This document shows positions 43,915 through 56,298 of a stretch of 64,000 nt of DNA, piece after piece. The stretch is from assembly GCA_945910005.1 (NCBI GenBank), contig OX246747.1, forward strand, positions 13,330,880 to 13,394,879, given 5' to 3'. Positions within the stretch are counted from its first letter, which is position 1. Every line of letters begins with the position of its first letter. The notes under the pieces are model-generated. The model was not told the origin of the DNA. It saw only the letters and a list, made by a program, of their open reading frames with translations, and made no database searches. The translations under genes were made by a program, and so were the position numbers. This DNA comes from Isoperla grammatica. Its lineage: Eukaryota; Arthropoda; Insecta; Plecoptera; Perlodidae.

Positions 43915-46900
43915 AAGTTAAATTCTTGACGAAGTTAAATTCTCTCAGTCAATTCCAGTTACTTCAAGTGAAAATAATAATACAGTTTTAACAAGTTAAA
44001 TCTGTTTAATTCTTGTTCTAGACACTTCCAGTTACATCAAGTTGATAAAATAATCCTGTTTTAAGCAAGTTATAACAGTTAATTCCAGTTCAAGTCAGTT
44101 CTAGTTTATAAAATAATCCATCAAATACAAGATATGTCTGTTAAATTCTCGACCCAGTCAATTCCAGTTACTTCTAGTGAAATTATAATCCAGTTAAAAC
44201 AAGTTGAAAGTGTTTAACTCCAGTTCATGTCAGTTCCAGTTACTTCTAGATAATAAAATAATCCAGCAAATACAAGTTATGTCTGTTAAATTCTCGACCC
44301 AGTCGATTCCAGTTACTTCTAGTGAAATTATAATTCAGTTAAAACAAGTTGAAAGTGTTTAACTCCAGTTCAAGTCAGTTTCAGTTACTTCTAGATTATA
44401 AAATAATCCAGCAAATACAAGATATGTCTGTTAAATTCTCGACCCAGTCAATTCCAGTTACTTCTAGTGAAATCATAATCCAGTTAAAACAAGTTGAAGG
44501 TGTTAAATTCCAGTTCAAGCCAGTTCCAGTTACTTCTAGATTATAAAATATCCAGCAAATACAAGTTATGTCTGTTAAATTCTTTCTCCAGTCAATTCCA
44601 GTTGCTTCAAGTTTCTTCTAGATGATAAAATAATCCAGCAAATACAAGTTGGGCCCGGTATATTCTGGTTCCATTGAGTTCCAGTTACTTCAAGTTGAAA
44701 AAATTATTCAGTTCAAACAAGTTGAAACTGTTAAATTCTAGTTCAAGTCAGTTCCAGTTACTTCTAGATGAAAAAATAATCCAGCAAATACAAGTTGAGC
44801 CCGGTATATTCTGGTTCCAATGAGTTCAAGTTACTTCAAGTTGAAAAAATTATTCAGTTAAAACAAGTTGAAACTGTTAAATTCTAGTTCGTCAGTTCCA
44901 GTTACTTCTAGATAATAAAATAATCCAGCAAATACAAGTTATGTCTGTTTCATTCTCGACCCAGTAAATTCCAGTTACTTCAAGTGAAATTATAATCCAG
45001 TTAAAACAAGTTGAGAGTGTTTAATTCCAGTTCATGTCAGTTCCAGTTACTTCTAGATTATAAAATAATCCAGCAAATACAAGTTATGTCTGTTAAATTC
45101 TCGACCCAGTCAATTCCAGTTACTTCAAGTGAAATTACAATCCAGTTAAAACAAGTTGAAAGTGTTTAATTCCAGTTCATGTCAGTTCCAGTTACTTCTA
45201 GTTTATAAAATAATCCAGCAAATACAAGTTATGTCTGTTAAATTCTCGACCCAGTCAATTCCAGTTACTTCAAGTCAAATTATAATCCAGTTAAAACAAG
45301 TTGAAAGTGTTTAATTCCAGTTCATGTCAGTTCCAGTTACTTCTAGATCATAAAATAATCCAGCAAATACAAGTTATGTCTGTTAAATTCTCGACCCAGT
45401 CAATTCCAGTTACTTCAAGTGAAATTATAATCCAGTTAAAACAAGTTGAAAGTGTTTAATTCCAGTTCATGTCAGTTCCAGTTACTTCTAGTTTATAAAA
45501 TAATCCAGCAAATACAAGTAATGTCTGTTAAATTCTCGACCCAGTCAATTCCAGTTACTTCAAGTGAAATTAAAATCCAGTTAAAACAAGTTGAAAGTGT
45601 TAAACTCCAGTTCAATCCGGTTCCAGTTACTTCTAGATTATAAAATAATCCAGCAAATACAAGTTATGTCTGTTAAATTCTCGACCCAGTCAATTCCAGT
45701 TACTTCAAGTGAAATTAAAATCCAGTTAAAACAAGTTGAAAGTGTTAAACTCCAGTTCAAGTCAGTTCCAGTTACTTCTAGATTATAAAATAATCCAGCA
45801 AATACAAGTAATGTCTGTTAAATTCTCGACCCAGTCAATTCCAGTTACTTCAAGTGAAATTAAAATCCAGTTAAAACAAGTTGAAAGTGTTTAATTCCAG
45901 TTCATGTCAGTTCCAGTTACTTCTAGTTTATAAAATAATCCAGCAAATACAAGTTATGTCTGTTAAATTCTTTCTCCAGTCAATTCCAGTTGCTTCAAGT
46001 TTCTTCTAGATGATAAAATAATCCAGCAAATACAAGTTGGGCCCGGTATATTCTGGTTCCATTGAGTTCCAGTTACTTCAAGTTGAAAAAATTATTCAGT
46101 TCAAACAAGTTGAAACTGTTAAATTCTAGTTCGTCAGTTCCAGTTACTTCTAGATAATAAAATAATCCAGCAAATACAAGTTATGTCTGTTTCATTCTCG
46201 ACCCAGTAAATTCCAGTTACTTCAAGTGAAATTATAATCCAGTTAAAACAAGTTGAAAGTGTTTAATTCCAGTTCATGTCAGTTCCAGTTACTTCTAGAT
46301 TATAAAATAATCCAGCAAATACAAGTTATGTCTGTTAAATTCTCGACCCAGTCAATTCCAGTTACTTCAAGTGAAATTATAATCCAGTTAAAACAAGTTG
46401 AAAGTGTTTAATTCCAGTTCATGTCAGTTCCAGTTACTTCTAGTTTATAAAATAATCCAGCAAATACAAGTAATGTCTGTTAAATTCTCGACCCAGTCAA
46501 TTCCAGTTACTTCAAGTGAAATTATAATCCAGTTAAAACAAGTTGAAAGTGTAAAACTCCCGTTCAATCCAGTTCCAGTTACTTCTAGATTATAAAATAA
46601 TCCAGCAAATACAAGTTATGTCTGTTAAATTCTCGACCCAGTCAATTCCAGTTACTTCAAGTGAAATTAAAATCCCGTTAAAACAAGTTGAAAGTGTTAA
46701 ACTCCAGTTCAAGTCAGTTCCAGTTACTTCTAGATTATAAAATAATCCAGCAAATACAAGTTATGTCTGTTAAATTCTCGACCCAGTCAATTCCAGTTAC
46801 TTCAAGTGAAATTAAAATCCAGTTAAAACAAGTTGAAAGTGTTACACTCCAGTTCAAGCCAGTTCCAGTTACTTCTAGATTATAAAATAATCCAGCAAAT

Positions 46901-49640
46901 ACAAGTTATATCTGTTAAATTCTCGACCCAGTCAATTCCAGTTACTTCTAGTAAAAATAAAAATTCAGTTAAAACAAGTTGAAGGTGTTTAATTCCAGTT
47001 CGTGTCAGTTCCAGTTACTTCTAGATTATAAAATAATCCAGCAAATACAAGTTATGTCTGTTAAATTCTCGACCCAGTCAATTCCAGTTACTTCAAGTGA
47101 AATTAAAATCCAGTTAAAACAAGTTGAAAGTGTTTAATTCCAGTTCATGTCAGTTCCAGTTACTTCTAGTTTAAAAAATAATCCAGCAAATACAAGTTAT
47201 GTCTGTTAAATTCTCGACCCAGTCAATTCCAGTTACTTCAAGTGAAATTAAAATCCAGTTAAAACAAGTTGAAGGTGTTTAGATCCAGTTCATGTCAGTT
47301 CCAGTTACTTCTAGATTATAAAATAATCCAGCAAATGCAAGTTATGTCTGTTAAATTCTCGACCCAGTCAATTCCAGTTACTTCAAGTGAAATTACAATC
47401 CAGTTAAAACAAGTTGAAAGTGTTTAATTCCAGTTCATGTCAGTTCCAGTTACTTCTAGTTTATAAAATAATCCAGCAAATACAAGTTATGTCTGTTAAA
47501 TTCTCGACCCAGTCAATTCCAGTTACTTCAAGTGAAATTATAATCCAGTTAAAACAAGTTGAAAGTGTTTAATTCCAGTTCATGTCAGTTCCAGTTACTT
47601 CTAGATTATAAAATAATCCAGCAAATACAAGTTATGTCTGTTAAATTCTCGACCCAGTCAATTCCAGTTACTTCAAGTGAAATTATAATCCAGTTAAAAC
47701 AAGTTGAAAGTGTTTAATTCCAGTTCATGTCAGTTCCAGTTACTTCTAGTTTATAAAATAATCCAGCAAATACAAGTAATGTCTGTTAAATTCTCGACCC
47801 AGTCAATTCCAGTTACTTCAAGTGAAATTATAATCCAGTTAAAACAAGTTGAAAGTGTAAAACTCCCGTTCAATCCAGTTCCAGTTACTTCTAGATTATA
47901 AAATAATCCAGCAAATACAAGTTTTGTCTGTTAAATTCTCGACCCAGTCAATTCCAGTTACTTCAAGTGAAATTAAAATCCCGTTAAAACAAGTTGAAAG
48001 TGTTAAACTCCAGTTCAAGTCAGTTCCAGTTACTTCTAGATTATAAAATAATCCAGCAAATACAAGTTATGTCTGTTAAATTCTCGACCCAGTCAATTCC
48101 AGTTACTTCAAGTGAAATTAAAATCCAGTTAAAACAAGTTGAAAGTGTTACACTCCAGTTCAAGCCAGTTCCAGTTACTTCTAGATTATAAAATAATCCA
48201 GCAAATACAAGTTATATCTGTTAAATTCTCGACCCAGTCAATTCCAGTTACTTCTAGTAAAAATAAAAATTCAGTTAAAACAAGTTGAAGGTGTTTAATT
48301 CCAGTTCATGTCAGTTCCAGTTACTTCTAGATTATAAAATAATCCAGCAAATACAAGTTATGTCTGTTAAATTCTCGACCCAGTCAATTCCAGTTACTTC
48401 AAGTGAAATTAAAATCCAGTTAAAACAAGTTGAAAGTGTTTAATTCCAGTTCATGTCAGTTCCAGTTACTTCTAGTTTATAAAATAATCCAGCAAATACA
48501 AGTTATGTCTGTTAAATTCTCGACCCAGTCAATTCCAGTTACTTCAAGTGAAATTAAAATCCAGTTAAAACAAGTTGAAGGTGTTTAGATCCAGTTCATG
48601 TCAGTTCCAGTTACTTCTAGATTATAAAATAATCCAGCAAATGCAAGTTATGTCTGTTAAATTCTCGACCCAGTCAATTCCAGTTCCTTCAAGTGAAATT
48701 AAAATCCAGTTAAAACAAGTTGAAAGTGTTTAATTCCAGTTCATGTCAGTTCCAGTTACTTCTTGTTTATAAAATAATCCAGCAAATACAAGTTATGTCT
48801 GTTAAATTCTCGACCCAGTCAATTACAGTTACTTCAAGTGAAATTTTTATCCAGTTAAAACAAGTTGAAAGTGTTTAATTCCAGTTCATGTCAGTTCCAG
48901 TTACTTCTAGTTTATAAAATAATCCAGCAAATACAAGTTATGTCTGTTAAATTCTCGACCCAGTCAATTCCAGTTACTTCAAGTGAAATTAAAATCCAGT
49001 TAAAACAAGTTGAAAGTTTTAAACTCCAGTTCAAGCCAGTTCCAGTTACTTCTAGATTATAAAATAATCCAGCAAATACAAGTTATGTCTGTTAAATTCT
49101 CGACCCAGTTAATTCCAGTTACTTCTAGTGAAATAAAAATCCAGTTAAAACAAGTTGAAGGTGTTTAATTCCAGTTCAAGCCAGTTCCAGTTACTTCTAG
49201 ATTATAAAATAATCCAGCAAATACAAGTTATGTCTGTTAAATTCTCGACCCAGTCAAATCCAGTTACTTCAAGTGAAATTTTTATCCAGTTAAAACAAGT
49301 TGAAAGTGTTTAACTCCAGTTCAAGTCAGTTCCAGTTACTTCTAGATTATAAAATAATCCAGCAAATACAAGTTATGTCTGTGAAATTCTCGACCCAGTC
49401 AATTCCAGTTACTTCAAGTGAAATTATAATCCAGTTAAAACAAGTTGAAAGTGTTAAACTCCAGTTCAAGTCAGTTCCAGTTACTTCTAGATTATAAAAT
49501 AATCCAGCAAATACAAGTTATGCACGTTAAATTCTCGTTGCAGTCAATTCCAGTTATTTAAAGTTGAAATAATAATCCAGTTGAACCAAGTCAAATCTTT
49601 CAAATTCTGGTTACCAGTCAGTTCCAGTTATTTCTAGTTC
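43915..49640. repeat. 145-bp satellite, about 39 units, with higher-order structure
   Basis: Unit landmarks: ATTCTCGACCCAGTCAATTC, CCAGTTAAAACAAGTTGAAA, TCAGTTCCAGTTACTTCTAG and AATAATCCAGCAAATACAAG. The recurrent CCAGTTACTTC/CAAGTT elements inside the unit suggest it grew from a ~15-20-bp repeat. Landmark variants recur about 1305 bp apart (46398 and 47704; 46688 and 47994), a nine-unit higher-order block. Repeated 65-codon frames are by-products. Confidence 0.95.
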
Positions 49641-50250
49641 TCTGACAAACCCTGTCTTATCCAGTGGGTTCCAGTAGTTTCTTGTTCCAGTAGAAGGAAG
49701 TGGTTTCTTGTTTAGTAAGGAATCCACTTATATCCTGTTAATTCAGGTTTAATAAAATTCACTAGACAAGTACACCAGCAAAAACTAGTTATATCCATTC
49801 TTAACTGGAACTGGAAATGTGTGTTTCCTGTTTAGTCCAGTAAAATTCATAACATGAAATAACTGGATATGGCTGACCAAGAGAACATTTACATAAAAAA
49901 ACAGTATATCAGAATAAACAAAATATAGCTACACTAGAAAATCGCCTCAGCAAGACGCAACCAGTGAGATCCAACAACTGTTGTCACCTTAATAAACGTC
50001 CACCATGTGGTTGAACCTTACTTACTACCCAAACGGTAAACAAACTGCAATTGCATTTACAAGAATGACAAAAAAATAACTTAATGACACAAGTCAATAG
50101 GTGCACAAGATAAACACAGAGTCAGGTGTGCCTGACGTCATATGAGACTGTGACACCGGCGCGCGAAATGGGTCATGTGCGGGGTGAGAAAATAATAAGA
50201 AGAAACAAAACGGGTATTTTCTACGTTCCACCAGGCGCCAACCCTTCCTT
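49641..50250. other. Degenerate satellite edge, then unassigned sequence
   Basis: To about 49870 diverged CCAGTT and AAGT pieces persist (mirror-like TTAACTGGAACTGGAA at 49802). After that no gene is seen. Confidence 0.5.
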
Positions 50251-50445
50251 ATGGACTCGGCGGATAAGCACGCCAAACTGTCCCCGCTGTCAGCTGACGG
50301 GATAATTAAACAAACAAGTGAGGCCAGTAATAAAGTGGTGCAGTACTTAGCTGTACCAAAGATTACTGAGTGCTGTACATCCTGCCGAAACTGTGGGGCT
50401 GTCACGGGCCGTGTGTCCGTGACAAGACCGCAAACATGTCATTGA
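50251..50445 (+). CDS. Small hypothetical protein (64 aa)
   Basis: ATG 50251 to TGA 50445. MDSADKHAKLSPLSADGIIK, and a Cys-rich part CCTSCRNCG that could bind zinc. Not recognised. The balanced composition makes it more plausible than neighbouring AT-rich frames, but no splice or promoter signals support it. Confidence 0.25.
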   Translation: MDSADKHAKLSPLSADGIIKQTSEASNKVVQYLAVPKITECCTSCRNCGAVTGRVSVTRPQTCH

Positions 50446-50689
50446 TGATGACGAAAGCATAACCGAAGTTATTGTAAGACGACTTTATCGTGTACAAGTC
50501 TACTGGTAAATTATCTTATCAAGATTATCTCTGTGATATTATAGGCCAAGGTGGGGTTTGATACACCTAGTAAGACTAGAGGCTAGCTAGCCTATCTACT
50601 AGGCCTAGGCCCTACCTAATCTGTACAGTAGTCATGCGTAGATCTAGCCTAGGCCTATGTCTGTCAGTAGGCCAAGGGATGTGAGTCCT

Positions 50690-50797
50690 GTCTGTTTTCT
50701 TGCTTTCCACTATTGACGCATACGTTTTAAAACAAATACACAACTCATCTTTCTCAGTTTGTGTGAAAGTTTGCATCGAGCGACGACTTTCGTGCAT
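50690..50797 (-). pseudogene. Myb/SANT-like domain fragment
   Basis: Minus-strand ATG at 50797 opens MHESRRSMQTFTQTEKDELC then FKTYASIVESKKTD, the same N-terminal half of the Myb/SANT-like domain as at 7997-8277 (SEEEKLFLLNIV...ILESKKTD). The frame then runs into non-homologous sequence. A truncated relic. Confidence 0.55.
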
Positions 50798-51475
50798 GAT
50801 GACATGATTGGAAGGATTAGAAGTGTATGAATCATAGAAAGTAGGTATGTTATGTTGTTTGTTTATTACACAGCCTTCTCGACAGCTCATCCGCGGATTG
50901 AACCGACGTTCGAGAAGGCTGTGGTTTATTAACATATGATCGCTGGCAACACAGTTCCTACCGCGGTTCGGCGCTTGTACGGCGCAGTTCTTACAGCGGT
51001 CAGGCAGACGGACAGTGTTGCCAGATTACGGGACACCTAACACCTCGTTTACGTTACCCTCATCGTTACGATCGTAGGTTCTGGGTGCTTGACGTTCGTA
51101 ACTTTACCAGCGTTCATACACAGTCATCACGGATCCACGGAATACTGAACACAATTACAAAATACAAATGGCGGGACGATGGAGCTTGGTGTATTATTGA
51201 GGTTATCTTTTACGCTGTTGTTTGATTGGCGTAGAAACAGGTTTAATTTAATTCATATGTCACGTATTAGGCGAAACAATCGAGTTGTATTATATGAATA
51301 TTTCTTTAGATCAAGTTTAGATGGCAACTAGTATACTAACTGCCGTAAGTGTACTCTGGTAGACCTACCGACTGATTTACTAACTGAGCAGCGTTTACAC
51401 TTGGAAAATGACCGTCGGTTGGTCGGTAATGTAGTCTTACGATCGTAAGATGAGAGTAACGTAAACGGGGTATAA
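50798..51475. other. No gene recognised
   Basis: Contains a near-palindrome around 50860-50935 (CAGCCTTCTCGA / TCGAGAAGGCTG). No supported frame. Confidence 0.35.
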
Positions 51476-51552
51476 GGGCCGTCTATGAATACCAATGTCC
51501 AACACGCCCCTAGGGGCACCCGATGCTAGGGGACGACTATGAATTCCAGTCT
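51476..51552. repeat. Small palindromic element, copy 1
   Basis: GGCCGTCTATGAATA at the left, CGCCCCTAGGGGC at the centre, GGGGACGACTATGAATT at the right. Related to 57168-57313. Confidence 0.5.
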
Positions 51553-52181
51553 TAATGTTCTGCAATGTGTTGACGGCTAACAGCTTGTCACCAAAAGCTG
51601 TTTGCAAACAAAAACTGGATTGCAACGAATGTGTGGTCCCGCGCTCTCTCCGCTACCTCACTCCATCCCCCGCCTCGCGGGCGCGAGCCAGCCGCGAGGG
51701 GCACCTTTGTTATCACACCTGTAATCTTGACCAACGCGGAAGAAGAAACACTAAGTGGGTTTTAACCAATCGATTATATTTTTTCTTTAGCCTACGTACT
51801 ATTCCTGGCAACTAGTGAACAATGGGATAACTTGAATTTATTTACGTTACTTGAATTTCAGACGAAAACTAAGCCTTTTACGTACGTAGTTGACATCAAA
51901 GTCCGTATAGCGCTTTGATTTTCAGAATATATAACTGAAATAATAAATGAATATTTAAATTATTATTAAGTAATTAATTTATTAATTAATGCAATACTAT
52001 ATAATTTATGAATACGTATAGCTGATCACAATAACTATGAAATGTAGCTTGAATAAAGCGACGTGAGGGGGATTGCACAAGCACGGATGCCGTTGCAAGT
52101 GTGTGTGTGTGTGTGTCATGTGAGGGGGGGAATACTTATCATCATGAGCACACTTGTTATGCAATTACGTCCTGCTCCTCC
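51553..52181. other. No gene; (GT)n at 52098-52116
   Basis: AT-rich, with a short dinucleotide tract. No supported frame. Confidence 0.35.
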
Positions 52182-53550
52182 GTTAGTTGGCCGCTCTCAA
52201 CAAAGTGTTGAAACCCTGTCACATGCACTCAACTTGTTAAGGAAGGACTCCGGTGAAAATCTGCATAAAATTTTTTTCAATCCGATTTTTTTTTTTTTTT
52301 TCTTTATAAAATAGTCTCGAGTATTTTCTGTTAGTTTTTGCTGATAAATATGGTAGTTAGTAACTATAAACACGTGTCATAATGTTTATAGTTACGCCTG
52401 CACAGCGTGCGCGACAAAAATCGAGACATCGAGCGTCGTCGAGCAGAATGAACTCGGCAAATTATAGCTTTCAAAATTGGCGGGTTTGTTTCAAATAGTT
52501 GTAACAGATGCCTATAGGTAGCAGCACATTTTGTTATGAATTTTTAAAACCACTGAACACTATAATTGTCACAAAATATTGAGTTTAGGAATTATGCGAT
52601 GTTGTAAAGCTGTGGAACAGCTGCAGATTGTTTGAAGTTGTTTACTTATCTTGTGTTCGTGCTTGTCACTGTTACTTTATTTACATATTACTGTGTATTT
52701 ACTATTTGTGATGGTGAATAAACATAGAAAAACAGGCAAAAGAGCGAAGATGGCATTAGCAAAGCTGAAAATAGAGAAACGGTTGGTGCAGGCTAGGCCT
52801 AGGCCTATACCTAGCAACCTGCGCATACCTAGCATACCTGCGTGGTTTACCCTTTCCAAGTTTCCACATCCTAAAAACAAGGCCCTGTATCTGGTTGAGA
52901 CCTTGGCGAGGTTACAGGGCTTTTTACTTGCATCAACTTTATTTTTATGCTTGTAACTGTTTTCAACAGTATCAAAACTTTGAAAGCTATTTACTCCTAT
53001 ACCGTTTTTGCTACAGATTTAGTTAGTCATTTTGAAATTCAGCCCTAACGGATCATTCAATTCTTTTGAAATTTTTTGTGAATACTTCTTATTACTAGAG
53101 CAAAAGAAATGGGTATTATTTTTTCAGTGAGTAAAAAAATGAAAAAAATAAAAATAAAAACCTAAATTTTTTTTCTGTAAAAATATACTCATTTGAAAAC
53201 AAATTGTAACTTCCAACCTATCGCGAAGAATCAAAAACCGATACCCACAATTCTTAAGAGAGTAACAAGTAACAAGAAGAGATTTTTTATTTTTTTTTAT
53301 TTTTAATAATGGCGGCTCCAAAACTGGTATGTACAATGCAATTTTGATTTTGAAAAAAATTAATTTTAAACCAAGTTTCAATTTTTTTTGTATTTTTTAT
53401 TTTTTTTATTTCTTTATAGCAAGAGTTTCATATCATACTTAAATTTCAAATTGATTGGATGCATGGTTTAGGAGATAGTATTTTCACCGGAGTCCTTCCT
53501 TAATGCATCCTGTTAGGATTGCAACACATCCGGTAGAGCGGCCACTAACT
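52182..53550. mobile_element. DNA transposon with ~80-bp terminal inverted repeats
   Basis: Left end GTTAGTTGGCCGCTCT ... TTAAGGAAGGACTCCGGTG; right end is the inverted counterpart (CACCGGAGTCCTTCCTTAA ... AGAGCGGCCACTAAC). The arms match best at the two edges and diverge between. The interior has a hairpin GTAACTATAAAC / GTTTATAGTTAC at 52357-52396 and poly-A/T runs. A possible relic frame is at 52711-52956. No transposase is recognised. Confidence 0.7.
52711..52956 (+). CDS. Hypothetical 81-aa frame inside the TIR element
   Basis: ATG 52711 to TAA. Basic start (MVNKHRKTGKRAKMALAKLK), then IPAWFTLSKFPHPKNKA. No family recognised. It includes part of the CTAGGCCTAGGCCTA low-complexity motif, which lowers its credibility. 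Confidence 0.2.
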   Translation: MVNKHRKTGKRAKMALAKLKIEKRLVQARPRPIPSNLRIPSIPAWFTLSKFPHPKNKALYLVETLARLQGFLLASTLFLCL

Positions 53551-54105
53551 TATACCGAGAGAACAGAAGTAGGACCATGAAATGGTTATATTCTTCACAG
53601 TATATTAGCGAATATTCCAACAATTTCAAAAAAAAAAAACATTTGTAGACGTATTCCAGGCAAATGGTGACCTCTATTTTACACACGATAATAGAATGAT
53701 CCTTCACAACTAAAGATAGGAGACATACTATGCATACTGGCCCTTAAGGTTCACTTCTTGTATATAATATGTTAGTTTCCTCTAAACAAAAAGGTATTTA
53801 TTTGTGCCTCAAACACATTAAAATACTCCAAACACATTCTTAGAATCAAATGTTATCGGGGCTATGTGCCCTGTATCCACTATAGCTGGAGGGCTACTCG
53901 CCCCCCTGACCCCCCATTGATTAATATTACGTAGAAAGGCTGCCAGATACTCTAGAACCGGCCCTGGTCTCGTCTCAAGCCCATTGTGTTACCCCAGGGC
54001 CGTAGCAAAGCTGTAGTCTGGTTAGTTTCTGTACTTCTACTTGGTGGGTTCCCTTCTGTGTGTTCATACCGCCCACCACTCACATCTACCACGTAATTTC
54101 CTCAT
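53551..54105. other. No gene recognised
   Basis: Includes TCTAGAACCGGCCCTGG and CCCAGGGCCG near 53957-54003, typical of weathered transposon ends, but no pair could be defined. Confidence 0.3.
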
Positions 54106-55108
54106 CGCGTCGCTGTAGCGTCAGCGTTGGGATAGAAACTCGAGCTAACCGCAGCTGTAGCGTAAGCGTTGAGGTAGACACGTGAGCTGATCACCGCTGT
54201 AGCGTCAGCGTTGGTTTAGAACACATGAGCTTACCACTGCTTTAGCGTCAGCGTTTGGGTAGAACACGTGAGCTGACCGCTTCTGTAGCGTCAGCGTTGG
54301 GGTAGAACACGCGAGCTGACCGCAGCTGTAGCGTCAGCGTTGGGGTAGAACACGTGAGAGGACCGCCGCTGTAGCGTCAGCGTTGAAGTACAACACGTGA
54401 GCTATCCACCGCTGTAGCGTCAGCGTTGGGGTAGAACACGCGAGCTGACCGCCGCTGTAGCGTCAGCGTTTGGGTAGAACACGTGAGCTATCCACCGCTG
54501 TAGCGTCAGCGTTGGGGTTGAACACGTGAGCAGACTACCACTGTAGCGTCAGCGTTGAAGTGCTACACGCTAGGTGATCGCCGATGTAGCGTCAGCGTTG
54601 GGGTAGAACACGCGAGCTGACTGCCGCTGTTGCGTCAGCGTTGGTTTAGAACACATGATCTTACCGCTGCTTTAGCGTCAGCGTTATGATAGAATAAGCG
54701 AGCTGACCGCCGCTGTAGGGTCAGCGTTGGTTAAGAACACATGAGCTTACCGCTGCTTTAGCGTCAGCGTTGGGATAAAACGCGTGAGCTGACTGCCGCT
54801 GTAGCGTCAGCGTTGGGATAGAACACGTGAGCTGCCCGCTTCTGTAGCGTCAGCGTTGGGGTTGAACATGTGAGCCGACCACCGCTGTAGTGTCAGCGTT
54901 GGGATAGAACACGCGTGCTGACCGCTGCTTTACGTAGCCATAAAGTTCGTAGATTTATACGCGCTCGCTTACCAACGCGCGATCACCGCTGTAGCGTCAG
55001 CGTTGGGGTAGAACACGTGAGCTGACCGCCGCTGTAGCGTCAGCGTTGGAGTAGAACAAGTGAGCTGAACGCCGCCGTAGCGTCAGCGTTGGTTTAGAAC
55101 ACGCGTGC
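54106..55108. repeat. 43-bp minisatellite, about 22 units
   Basis: Unit: GTAGCGTCAGCGTTGGGGTA then GAACACGTGAGCTGACCGCCGCT. Positions vary (CACGTG/CACGCG/CACATG; GGGGTA/GGTTTA/GAAGTA). At 54919-54982 a unit runs into a 60-bp piece matching the right end of the dispersed repeat at 57327-58068, then returns to the array. Confidence 0.93.
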
Positions 55109-55193
55109 TGACCGCTGCTTTACGTAGCCATAAAGTTCGTAGATTTATACGCGCTCGCTTACCAACGCGCCAAACAGAGCGTTATTCTAGTGC
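55109..55193 (+). repeat. Right end of the GCGAGCG dispersed repeat
   Basis: AAAGTTCGTAGATTTATACG, CGCTCGCTTACCAACGCG and CAAACAGAGCGTTATTCTAG match 58010-58068. The 54919-54982 piece is a second, shorter copy within the array. Confidence 0.7.
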
Positions 55194-55244
55194 TTTAAAT
55201 AATACCTAGGACTTGGGATGGTAAAATTGTATTTTTGTCTTCAA

Positions 55245-56155
55245 GGAATTGACGAGTGGTGGGTGATAGGCGGAGCTTGCGCCGAGTACTGTTTCACGTG
55301 ACTAGCAGTTGGGAAAAGTCCCTACTGCCCGGACGGATCCACGCAAAACACATCCACACTTATCTCGTTCTAGCTGGTATAATATTCATTTTTAAGATAT
55401 AACCTGGAAAACGTATTTAGTTCACATACCAGTGGTCAATATAAAGGTGATTTCAAAATTATAGACGAAGTAGCTAACTTGTTATAACAATTCACGCACT
55501 GAAGAGGATAAAATGACCAAGGTGTGTTTTGTTTTTTCAACTTCAACTGGCGAAAAACTAATGATCGGATTTGGACGAGAGTTTCTTAAGAATACGTACC
55601 AATAATGTGAGACAATAAGCAAATAAACTTTCTAGATAGAAAATGCCAGGAACGAAAATTCATAGCATGCACTAATATGCAAGGTGCTTAGTTTCACAGT
55701 CAAAACCGCTACTTTTGAGGCCCAACCGCTACACCCTGCATATTATTGCATGCTATGAATTTTCGTTCTGAGCAATTTCTAATTAGAAAGTTTATTTGCT
55801 TATTGTCTCACATTATTGGAACACATGCTAAAGAAACTCTCGTCAAAATCCGATTGAAAAAACAAAACACGCGTTGCTCATTTTATCCTCTTGATGCGCG
55901 AATTGTTATAACAAGTTAACTACTTGGTCTAAAATTTTGAAATAACCTTTATATTGACCACTGTTATGTGAACTTATTACGCTTTCCTATAGGTTATACC
56001 TGAAAAGTGAATATTATAACAGCTAGAACGAGATAAGTGTCGTACATTAAGCGCGTGAAAGCGTAACAGTTAGCAGATTTGTCCCAACTATGGGTGCCAC
56101 GTTCCTTCGTGACGTAAGGGGGCGGGTAAATCACCACTCGTCCATTGCGAAAGCC
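55245..56155. mobile_element. Foldback element next to the Ig-gene promoter
   Basis: Core arms 55356-55690 and 55735-56040 carry ACACTTATCTCGTTCTAGCT and its complement at the ends. Inside are CATTATTGG/CCAATAATG, AAAGTTTATTTGCTTATTG and GCATGCTATGAATTTTCG in both orientations. Weaker similarity continues outward to ACGAGTGGTG (55248) and CACCACTCGT (to 56151). Loop about 45 bp. No coding frame. Confidence 0.75.
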
Positions 56156-56197
56156 AGATTGTGTTACAGACCTGTACAGGCCTCGGCAACGCCTGGC

Positions 56198-56205
56198 TAT
56201 AAATA
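56198..56205 (+). promoter_or_regulatory. TATA box of the Ig-like gene
   Basis: TATAAATA in GGCTATAAATACACGC, 101 bp before the ATG. A TCAGTC initiator-like site (A at 56241) lies 43 bp downstream, a little further than usual, so transcription could start nearer 56228. Confidence 0.6.
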
Positions 56206-56298
56206 CACGCTGGGCTGTGTCCAACAGCCACAACTATCTCAGTCTGCACTGCGATATCATCGAAGGAGTATCCTGTAGTGGAGTAAGAGTATCTTGTA

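Noticed and set aside
44349..49497. Repeated 65-codon frames
   Set aside because: By-products of the 145-bp satellite. They have the same period as the repeat and no independent signals.
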